Positions 1-5,287 of a DNA stretch of 6,399 nucleotides are shown here, piece by piece. The stretch's first letter is position 1, and each line of letters begins with the position of its first letter. The position numbers and the translations under genes are program-made. Origin of the DNA: an uncultured Prevotella sp. (GTDB lineage Bacteria > Bacteroidota > Bacteroidia > Bacteroidales > Bacteroidaceae); contig CALZNR010000086.1 in the NCBI GenBank assembly GCA_945827565.1, forward strand, positions 1-6,399. The letters run 5' to 3'. Below the pieces are notes generated by a model. It was not told the DNA's origin. It was given only the letters and a program-made list of their open reading frames with translations, and did no database searches.

Positions 1-45
1 GATTTCTGCCTGTCTCGTGGGCTCGGAGATGTGTATAAGAGACAG
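1..45 (+). other. Illumina Nextera i7 adapter remnant (assembly artefact)
   Basis: These bases match, segment by segment, the inner part of a Nextera index-1 (i7) adapter. Positions 1-3 are GAT, the end of the P7 segment. Positions 4-11 are TTCTGCCT, which I recognise as the i7 index sold as N703. Positions 12-26 are GTCTCGTGGGCTCGG. Positions 27-45 are the 19-base Tn5 mosaic end AGATGTGTATAAGAGACAG. The order and spacing are exactly those of the synthetic oligonucleotide, so this is untrimmed library sequence at a contig end, not a Tn5-like transposon. Genomic DNA begins at 46. The segment matches are read directly from the sequence; the index name is from memory. Confidence 0.97.
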
Positions 46-401
46 GTGGTAAGGAGGTGGATAAGGCGGTGGGCATCACCTTCTCAAGAGCTGACAACGG
101 TGTGATATACATCACCGAGGGCGTCAATGCCGTGCTGTGTGCACAGGTGTTCAGCGAGGTGGATTTGGGCACGCACACCCTGTTTGTGGCAGATGTGACA
201 GATGCCTTCTGCCTTGAAGAAACACCCTCTGCCACCTATGCCTACTATCACAAGAGCATCAAGCCGGCACCTGCGGCAGCCAAGAAGAAGGGATGGATAT
301 GCAGCATCTGCGGATATATCTACGAGGGAGAAACACTGCCCGCCGACTTTACCTGTCCGCTGTGCAAGCATCCGGCTTCCGACTTCAAGCCACAGGTGTA
401 G
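46..401 (+). CDS. Flavin reductase with C-terminal rubredoxin-like domain, 5' end missing
   Basis: This is the 3' part of a gene cut by the contig end. The frame is already open at the first genomic codon (48-50, reading G-K-E-V-D-K), so the GTG at 57 is probably internal. The N-terminal part resembles the C-terminal half of the FMN-binding split-barrel flavin reductase domain, including a histidine-threonine strand (THTLFVADV) and the TYAYYH motif. A short Ala/Lys linker then leads to a rubredoxin-like module with two Cys-x-x-Cys knuckles (Cys codons at 300, 309, 354 and 363). Only 14 residues separate the knuckles, so it is the shortened type seen in rubrerythrin rather than full rubredoxin. 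Such fusions pass electrons from NAD(P)H via flavin and the iron centre to oxygen- or peroxide-reducing partners in anaerobes; that role is inferred from the family. It ends in TAG before a strong terminator. Confidence 0.85.
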
Positions 402-453
402 AAGCAAAGAGCACAAGCCACCCTTTTTATATATCATGGTTGCTGTGCAGTGA

Positions 454-501
454 CATCCCCAAGCTGTTGCCCGTCAGAGGCACCAGCTTGGGGATGATTT
501 T
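454..501 (+). terminator. Strong intrinsic terminator after the flavin reductase gene
   Basis: Two perfectly complementary 13-base arms, CATCCCCAAGCTG (454-466) and CAGCTTGGGGATG (484-496), enclose a second 4-bp helix (468-471 with 479-482) after a single mismatch. The terminal loop is 7 nt. ATTTTA follows the 3' arm immediately. A GC-rich stem plus a short U-run fits Rho-independent termination and separates the flavin reductase from the downstream esterase unit. Confidence 0.85.
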
Positions 502-513
502 ATGGGTGCCTTG

Positions 514-545
514 TTTGCGCCAATGGAATATAATTTGTAAATTTG
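514..545 (+). promoter_or_regulatory. Bacteroidota-type promoter for the esterase gene
   Basis: TTTG at 514-517 and TAAATTTG at 538-545 match the Bacteroidota primary-sigma consensus (-33 TTTG, -7 TAnnTTTG) with a 20-bp spacer. Transcription should start a few bases after 545, giving a 5' leader of about 30 nt before the ATG at 583. It lies directly after the preceding terminator. Because no promoter is visible between the genes up to 5061, it may also serve dnaG, queD and the fur-family gene. Confidence 0.75.
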
Positions 546-582
546 CACAAAGAAACAAACTAAAGACTTAACAGTTAACATA

Positions 583-2202
583 ATGAAGCAACTACTCCCT
601 ATGCTTGCCTTCGTGGCTTCTGTTGCCATGACCGCTGACGCACAGACCCTGAAGCCTGTGGAAGATGTGAACAAAGTGGTAGATAATACCCCCGACAGTA
701 TCAACAAGGCACTGATGGCACGCCCTGCACCTGGCACCACCCGTCAAGGCAGTAATCCCGTGCTGTTTCTCATAGGCAATTCCACCATGCGCAATGGCAC
801 CCTGGGCAACGGCAACAACGGGCAGTGGGGCTGGGGCTACTTTGCCCATGAGTACTTTGATCCCACCCAGATCAGCGTGGAAAATCAGGCGCTGGGAGGC
901 ATGAGCACCCGCACCTTTTATCACCGTCTGTGGCCCGATATCCGCAAGGCACTGAAGCCCGGCGACTGGGTCATCATCTCTATTGGTCATAACGACAACG
1001 GACCCTTTGACGAAGGGCGTGCCAGAGCCGTTATCAAGGGCACTGGCAACGACTCTATGCTGGTGACCATCAAGGAAACCGGACAGCAAGAGATGGTATA
1101 TACCTACGGAGGCTACATGCGCAAGTATATAGCCGAGTGCCGTCAGGCAGGGGCACACCCCATACTGATGTCGCTCACCCCAAGAGATGCCTATGATGAA
1201 AACGGCAAGATAGTGCGCAAGCCCCATGGCGCATGGTTGGCAGAAGTGGCCAAAGAGCAGCACGTGCCCTATGTAGATCTGAACGAGATTTCGGGAGCCA
1301 AGCTCGACAGCTATGGCAAGTGGAAAGAGAAGTACCACTTCTACAAAGACCATATCCACACCAGCAAGTTTGGCGCAGAGATGAATGCACGCTCGGCAGC
1401 CGAAGGCATATACAACAGCACCGACCCCTTGCTGGCACCGCTGAAGGCCATGATGCAACATGTGGCACTGCCCACCGTGAATGTGAAGCGCGAGAAAGGC
1501 AAACCAGTGGTGTTTATCACCGGCGACTCTACCGTGAAGAACGAAGACCGCGACGACGACAGCATGTGGGGATGGGGCTCTGTGGCAAGCACCATCTTCA
1601 ACGAGAAGAAAATCACCATAGCCAACTGTGCCAAGGCCGGTCGCTCCACCCGTACCTTCCTCAACGAGGGGCGCTGGGAACAGGTTTACAACAGTTTGCA
1701 GCCCGGCGACTTTGTGCTGCTACAGTTTGGTCATAACGACATTGGTCCCATCGACAAAGACCGTATGCGTGGCACCATTCCCGGCACCTCGGATTCTACC
1801 CATGTGTATCGCATGGCCACCACGGGCAATTACGAGCTGGTATATACCTTTGGCTGGTATCTCAAGAAGTTTATACAAGACGTGCGTGAAAAGGGAGCCA
1901 CACCCATCCTGCTCTCGCTCACCCCGAGAAACAAGTGGAAAGACGGCAAAATAGAGCGTCGCAACGACACCTATGGCAAGTGGTATCGTGAGGTGGCAGC
2001 TGAGACAGGCGTGGATTTTGTGGATGTGCACAATATCTCTGCCGACTTCCTGGACAAGAAATGCGGCAGCAAGGAGAAAGCCGATGCTTATTATAAGAAA
2101 GATCATACCCACACCTCGCTGCTGGGAGCCAAGAACAATGCCCAAAGCGTGAAGAAGGGACTGAAGAAGACCAAGTCGCCACTGAAGAAATATCTGAAAT
2201 AA
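583..2202 (+). CDS. Secreted tandem-domain SGNH/GDSL esterase, rhamnogalacturonan acetylesterase-like
   Basis: This 539-residue protein starts with a lysine and hydrophobic signal peptide, probably cleaved near residue 20 (...ADA-Q), so it should be exported. Two homologous SGNH-hydrolase domains follow, at about residues 58-280 and 307-527. Domain 1 shows GNST (Ser67), GHND (135-138) and DHIH (Asp256, His259). Domain 2 shows GDST (Ser316), AGRSTRTF (352-359), GHND (383-386) and DHTH (Asp507, His510). The GDST, AGRS and GHND blocks with a C-terminal D-x-x-H are those of rhamnogalacturonan acetylesterases (family CE12), which remove acetyl groups from pectin. Domain 1 departs from the canonical blocks (Asn in GNST, GGMS for AGRS). 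The C-terminal tail (residues 524-539) is strongly basic. The leader is A-rich without Shine-Dalgarno. The fold and triads are well supported; the substrate is inferred. Confidence 0.88.
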   Translation: MKQLLPMLAFVASVAMTADAQTLKPVEDVNKVVDNTPDSINKALMARPAPGTTRQGSNPVLFLIGNSTMRNGTLGNGNNGQWGWGYFAHEYFDPTQISVENQALGGMSTRTFYHRLWPDIRKALKPGDWVIISIGHNDNGPFDEGRARAVIKGTGNDSMLVTIKETGQQEMVYTYGGYMRKYIAECRQAGAHPILMSLTPRDAYDENGKIVRKPHGAWLAEVAKEQHVPYVDLNEISGAKLDSYGKWKEKYHFYKDHIHTSKFGAEMNARSAAEGIYNSTDPLLAPLKAMMQHVALPTVNVKREKGKPVVFITGDSTVKNEDRDDDSMWGWGSVASTIFNEKKITIANCAKAGRSTRTFLNEGRWEQVYNSLQPGDFVLLQFGHNDIGPIDKDRMRGTIPGTSDSTHVYRMATTGNYELVYTFGWYLKKFIQDVREKGATPILLSLTPRNKWKDGKIERRNDTYGKWYREVAAETGVDFVDVHNISADFLDKKCGSKEKADAYYKKDHTHTSLLGAKNNAQSVKKGLKKTKSPLKKYLK

Positions 2203-2205
2203 ACC

Positions 2206-4173
2206 GTGATAGACAGAGCCACCGTAGATAAGATTATCGATGCTACCGACATCGTGGATGTGGTGTCGGAGTTCGTGAGTCTGCGCAAGACGGGAGTAAA
2301 CTATAAGGGGTTGTGCCCCTTTCACGACGACAAAACGCCATCGTTCATAGTTTCTCCTGCCAAGGGCATCTGTCACTGTTTTGCCTGTGGCAAGGGAGGC
2401 AATGCCGTGAACTTCCTGATGGAGCACGATCAGATAACCTATCCCGAGGCACTGCGGTGGCTCGCCAAGAAGTACAACATAGAGATAGAGGAGCGCGAAC
2501 AGAGCGATGAAGAGAGGCGCGAGCAGAGCGAACGCGAGTCGATGTTTGCCGTCAACGAGTGGGCAGCTAAGTATTTCCAGTCGGTGCTCAACGAACATGC
2601 CGACGGCAAGGCCTTTGGCGCCCAATACTTCAAAAGCAGAGACATACGGGCAGACATCATCGAACGATTCTCTTTGGGCTATGCTCTCGGGCAGCGAGAT
2701 GCCCTGAGTGTGGAGGCCCGGCGGAAGGGCTATCAGGAAGAGTTTTTGGTGAAAACCGGACTGTGTTACAAGAAAGACAACGGACAGCTCATCGACCGAT
2801 ATGCCGGGAGAGTAATCTTCCCCTGGTACAACGTCAGCGGCAAGGTGTGTGCCTTTGGCGGCCGACTGCTCGACTCACGCACCAAGGGAGTGCAGCAAAA
2901 ATATGTCAACTCGCCAGAGTCAGAGATATACCACAAGGAGCGGGAACTCTACGGACTTTATCAGGCCAAGCGTGCCATAGTGAAAGAAGACTGCGTGTAT
3001 ATGGTGGAGGGCTATACCGACGTGATAGCCATGCACCAGTGCGGCATAGAGAATGTGGTGGCCAACTCGGGCACCGCCCTGAGCAAACATCAGATAAAAC
3101 TGCTGAGGCGCTTCACCCAGAACATTGTGCTGCTCTACGACGGCGATGAGGCAGGCATACACGCAGCCATGAGAGGCACCGACATGCTGCTGGCAGAAGA
3201 TATGAACGTGAAGGTGCTGCTGCTGCCCGATGGCGACGACCCCGACAGCTTTTCCAAAAAGCACTCGCCCACCTACTTTGTGGAGTATATCAAAGAAAAC
3301 CAGACCGACTTCATAGAGTTCAAAACCAAACTCACCATACAGGGAGTGACCGACCCCGTGAAGCGCTCAGAGGCCATCGGAGGCATTATCAAGAGCGTGT
3401 CGGTGATACCCAACCCTATCACCCGCGACACCTATCTGCACCAGTGTGCGCACACCCTGCAGATGAGCGAGCGCACCCTGCTCAACACCATGAACGCCTT
3501 TATCCGAGGAGATATAGCCGACAAGCAGAAGGAGCGGGAGCGCGAAGCACGCAAGGAGGAACAGGCGGCACAGCAGGGTGGGGCAACCTCTACCCAGGCA
3601 CTGCCCCAGTGGATAGGGCTGCACGGGAAAAACGAGCAGGCCGCCAAGATAGAGCAACTGCTGATACAGACCGTGGTGAAGTATGGCGACACGGTGATAT
3701 TCAAGGATGTGGAGACCGAAGATGGTGGCAAGGTAAACCTCAATGTGGCACAGTATGTGTATTTCGACCTCTCGCAAGACAATATCACCTTTTCCGAACC
3801 TCTGTACAACCGTATTCTGGAAGAGGCGGTGACGCAGAGCGAGAAGGAAGACTTCAAGGCAGAGACCTATTTTGTGCACCATGCCGATGCCGATATCAGC
3901 AGGCTGGCAAGCACACTGGCAGTGAACAGATACCACGTGAGCGCCAGTCTGGAGGTGAAGGAAAAACCCGACACACTGTGCCTCAAGGTGACACATCTGG
4001 TGATGGACTACCGACTGAATATCCTGGACACCAAGCTCAAAGACATACAGCACAGAATGAAGTTAGTGACGGCCGACACCGATGCCGTGATGCAACTGAT
4101 GACCGAATACCGAGACACACAGCAGCTGCGCGATGTGCTGGCAAAGAAACTGGGCAGCGAGATAATCATATAG
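2206..4173 (+). CDS. dnaG: DNA primase DnaG
   Basis: This 655-residue primase synthesises RNA primers for replication. The N-terminal CHC2 zinc finger uses Cys37, His40, Cys58 and Cys61 (GLCPFHDDKTPSF, then CFACGKGG). The catalytic-core N-terminal part follows (about 110-250, with GRVIFP at 201-206). The TOPRIM domain (about 255-350) holds EGYTD (Glu268), the metal-binding DGDEAG (Asp312, Asp314) and PDGDDPD (Asp345, Asp347). A charged linker (about 436-460) leads to a divergent C-terminal region that should hold the helicase-binding domain. The start is GTG: it begins exactly at the conserved MID...ATVDKI N-terminus and lies only 3 nt after the esterase stop codon, implying co-transcription and possibly translational coupling. 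No rpsU or rpoD is next to it, so this is not the proteobacterial-type macromolecular synthesis operon. All catalytic residues are present. Confidence 0.97.
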   Translation: MIDRATVDKIIDATDIVDVVSEFVSLRKTGVNYKGLCPFHDDKTPSFIVSPAKGICHCFACGKGGNAVNFLMEHDQITYPEALRWLAKKYNIEIEEREQSDEERREQSERESMFAVNEWAAKYFQSVLNEHADGKAFGAQYFKSRDIRADIIERFSLGYALGQRDALSVEARRKGYQEEFLVKTGLCYKKDNGQLIDRYAGRVIFPWYNVSGKVCAFGGRLLDSRTKGVQQKYVNSPESEIYHKERELYGLYQAKRAIVKEDCVYMVEGYTDVIAMHQCGIENVVANSGTALSKHQIKLLRRFTQNIVLLYDGDEAGIHAAMRGTDMLLAEDMNVKVLLLPDGDDPDSFSKKHSPTYFVEYIKENQTDFIEFKTKLTIQGVTDPVKRSEAIGGIIKSVSVIPNPITRDTYLHQCAHTLQMSERTLLNTMNAFIRGDIADKQKEREREARKEEQAAQQGGATSTQALPQWIGLHGKNEQAAKIEQLLIQTVVKYGDTVIFKDVETEDGGKVNLNVAQYVYFDLSQDNITFSEPLYNRILEEAVTQSEKEDFKAETYFVHHADADISRLASTLAVNRYHVSASLEVKEKPDTLCLKVTHLVMDYRLNILDTKLKDIQHRMKLVTADTDAVMQLMTEYRDTQQLRDVLAKKLGSEIII

Positions 4174-4199
4174 CAACAAACAGTAAAGAAGAAACAAAC

Positions 4200-4228
4200 C
4201 AGCTGTCAGACCGAGAGCGTGACGGCTG
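4200..4228 (+). promoter_or_regulatory. Stem-loop between dnaG and queD
   Basis: CAGCTGTCA (4200-4208) can pair with TGACGGCTG (4220-4228) over 9 bp including one G-U, leaving an 11-nt loop. No U-run follows, so it is not an intrinsic terminator. It sits 20 nt before the queD start codon. It could mark an mRNA processing or stability site, or affect queD translation. The pairing is visible; the function is unknown and chance is possible. Confidence 0.35.
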
Positions 4229-4248
4229 CCGGAAAACAGAACAGACAC

Positions 4249-4593
4249 ATGTATTACATAGAGAAAACGATAGAGATATCTGCAAGTCACCAACTGAGGC
4301 TTGATTATGAGAGCAAGTGCACCAAACTGCACGGCCACAACTGGCTGATAACCTTCTACTGCAAGGCAAGGGAGCTGGATGCCAATGGCATGGTGGTGGA
4401 CTTTACGCTGATAAGGAAACGGGTGGAGGCTCTGCTGGACCATCAGAACCTGAACGAGGTGCTGCCCTTTAACCCCACAGCCGAGAACATTGCCTGCTGG
4501 TGCGCACAGCAAATACCCCACTGCTACAAGGTGAGGGTGCAGGAAAGCATGGGCAATGTGGCGGTGTATGAGCGAGACGAAACAGAGATATAA
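4249..4593 (+). CDS. queD: 6-carboxytetrahydropterin synthase family protein (QueD/PTPS)
   Basis: This 114-residue protein belongs to the 6-pyruvoyl-tetrahydropterin synthase fold family. QueD converts 7,8-dihydroneopterin triphosphate to 6-carboxytetrahydropterin, an early step of queuosine (preQ0) synthesis. Zinc-ligand histidines are His14, His28 and His30 (LHGHNW). The catalytic Cys24 lies four residues before the HGH pair, the Asp-His pair is Asp64-His65, and the pterin-anchoring glutamate is Glu99. TAEN (77-80) is also typical. I chose ATG at 4249: the protein then begins MYYIEKTIEIS, as family members do, and the leader ACAGACAC matches that of the next gene. A GTG at 4219 would add ten unconserved residues. 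It lies 75 nt after dnaG and 33 nt before the fur-family gene. No queC, queE or queF is in view, so a role outside queuosine synthesis cannot be excluded. Confidence 0.9.
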   Translation: MYYIEKTIEISASHQLRLDYESKCTKLHGHNWLITFYCKARELDANGMVVDFTLIRKRVEALLDHQNLNEVLPFNPTAENIACWCAQQIPHCYKVRVQESMGNVAVYERDETEI

Positions 4594-4626
4594 CCCCGCA
4601 TCACAGAAAAACAAACAGACAGACAC

Positions 4627-5061
4627 ATGGAACAGCAGTGGCAGGCAAAGATGAACAAACAGTTTGAACGGCACGGAGTGAGACCCACCCCCAACCGCGT
4701 GCTGGTGTGGCGACAGCTGAATGCCTCGTGGCGCCCCATGTCGCTCATAGAACTGGAAGAGCAGTTGCAGAGCCTCGACCGCTCCAGCCTGTTCCGCACC
4801 ATCACCCTCTTCAAGGAGAAGGGCATGGTGCACGTGATTGAAGATGGGAGCAGCAGCGTGAGATACGAGCTGTGCCACAACACCAGCAGAGAGGCGCACA
4901 GCGACCATCATCCCCACTTTTTCTGTGTGCATTGCAAGCGCACATTCTGTATGGACCACCTGCAGATACCTGCCATAGACTCGCCAGAGGGCTATGAGAT
5001 GGAAAGTGTAAACTTTGTAATCAAGGGGCTCTGTCCCGACTGCCGGCAGAGGCATTTGTAA
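4627..5061 (+). CDS. Fur-family transcriptional regulator (Fur/Zur/PerR type)
   Basis: This 144-residue regulator has a winged helix in the N-terminal half (about 12-82; RPTPNRVLVWRQL, then SSLFRTITLFKEKGMVHVI, the recognition-helix region). A C-terminal metal-binding dimerisation domain follows. Candidate ligands are the His-rich HSDHHPH (91-97), Cys100 and Cys103 (CVHC), an additional Cys108, and the C-terminal pair Cys136 and Cys139, typical of the structural zinc site. Family members repress metal-uptake or peroxide-defence genes when metal-bound. The sequence alone does not decide between iron, zinc and peroxide sensing. The ATG at 4627 is preceded by ACAGACAC, as at queD; a second ATG at 4651 is possible. 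The 33-nt gap to queD has no promoter or terminator, so co-transcription is likely. Confidence 0.92.
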   Translation: MEQQWQAKMNKQFERHGVRPTPNRVLVWRQLNASWRPMSLIELEEQLQSLDRSSLFRTITLFKEKGMVHVIEDGSSSVRYELCHNTSREAHSDHHPHFFCVHCKRTFCMDHLQIPAIDSPEGYEMESVNFVIKGLCPDCRQRHL

Positions 5062-5104
5062 CAAAATTAGGTGTGTAGGTTGCAATTTGTCTCTGTTTTT
5101 CTTT
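5061..5104 (+). terminator. Weak candidate terminator after the fur-family gene
   Basis: ACAAAATT (5061-5068) can pair with AATTTGT (5084-5090) with one bulged A, and a U-rich run (CTGTTTTTCTTT) follows. The stem is AT-rich and would be unstable, so this is a tentative call. It would end the upstream unit just before the corA promoter, whose -33 box overlaps the end of the U-run. Confidence 0.3.
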
Positions 5105-5132
5105 GTAGTTTTTCCAACTTACACTATCTTTG
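5102..5132 (+). promoter_or_regulatory. Bacteroidota-type promoter for the corA leader
   Basis: TTTG at 5102-5105 and TATCTTTG at 5125-5132 fit the -33/-7 consensus with a 19-bp spacer. Transcription should start near 5137-5140. The corA ATG is at 5288, so the mRNA would carry an unusually long leader of about 150 nt, in contrast to about 30 nt for the esterase promoter. Confidence 0.8.
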
Positions 5133-5158
5133 CACACCAAACGAAACAAAAAACAATT

Positions 5159-5194
5159 ATGGACGACTATCACGCGGAAACTTTTGATTATTAA
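5159..5194 (+). CDS. Putative 11-codon leader peptide upstream of corA
   Basis: An ATG at 5159, about 20 nt after the predicted transcription start and behind an A-rich leader (AACAAAAAACAATT) typical of Bacteroidota translation starts, opens an ORF encoding MDDYHAETFDY and ending in TAA (5192-5194). The peptide is rich in acidic (D2, D3, E7, D10) and aromatic residues. The stop codon touches the foot of the leader helices, so a terminating ribosome would cover the 5' arm. This resembles leader peptides of attenuators. Translation is not demonstrated, and an ORF this short can occur by chance. Confidence 0.4.
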   Translation: MDDYHAETFDY

Positions 5195-5247
5195 GCGTGG
5201 GGATGGAGCCAAGGGTGCCAATCCCCTTGCTATTGGAGTTTATTTTT
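5194..5247 (+). promoter_or_regulatory. Structured corA leader with alternative hairpins
   Basis: At least three helices can form. Helix A pairs GGGGAT (5199-5204) with ATCCCC (5221-5226) and can be extended by AGCG (5194-5197) with TGCT (5228-5231) across a T-T mismatch. Helix B pairs CAAGGG (5210-5215) with CCCTTG (5224-5229). Helix C pairs CCAAT (5218-5222) with ATTGG (5232-5236). A excludes both B and C. A U-rich run (TTTATTTTT, 5239-5247) follows C after 2 nt. B and C could coexist only as a tight pseudoknot. Mutually exclusive helices, an upstream short ORF and a U-run suggest conditional termination or translational control of corA. It does not resemble the larger Mg2+ M-box riboswitch. 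The pairing is seen; the regulatory role is inferred. Confidence 0.45.
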
Positions 5248-5287
5248 ATCACAGGTGAAAGCAACAAACACCAAAAAGATTGGCATC

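Noticed and set aside
27..45. Tn5 mosaic end as evidence of a transposon
   Set aside because: It sits in the exact context of a Nextera adapter (index plus read-2 segment directly upstream) and no transposase gene is present.
592..1461. Long open frame on the minus strand opposite the esterase (289 codons)
   Set aside because: It lies antisense to a gene with clear catalytic motifs, has no recognisable motif, and is explained by codon bias of the + strand gene.
1720..2625. Minus-strand open frame of 301 codons across the esterase-dnaG junction
   Set aside because: It overlaps two well-supported genes, is rich in His/Val/Leu as expected of antisense frames, and has no promoter or domain.
4219..4248. 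GTG at 4219 as the queD start
   Set aside because: The added ten residues are not family-like and begin inside the stem-loop; ATG 4249 gives the typical N-terminus.
4174..4248. preQ1 riboswitch upstream of queD
   Set aside because: I see no preQ1-type C-rich loop with an A-rich tail; only a simple 9-bp stem-loop is present.
3444..4304. Plus-strand open frame of 286 codons overlapping dnaG and queD
   Set aside because: It is an out-of-frame shadow of dnaG, Arg/Gln/Gly-rich without domain features, and crosses two real genes.
5055..5065. TTTGT-A-ACAAA inverted repeat as a Fur-family operator
   Set aside because: It overlaps the regulator's own stop codon, is only 5 bp per arm, and similar AT-rich dyads are expected by chance.
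4063..5085. Minus-strand open frame of 340 codons opposite queD and the fur-family gene
   Set aside because: It is antisense to two genes with conserved metal-ligand motifs, and its own sequence has no recognisable family.
5255..5287. GTG at 5255 as the corA start
   Set aside because: It would add eleven Lys/Thr-rich residues next to the leader U-run; ATG 5288 begins the family-like N-terminus.
5137..5287. M-box (ykoK) Mg2+ riboswitch upstream of corA
   Set aside because: The structured part is only about 45 nt and lacks the long multi-helix architecture of the M-box.
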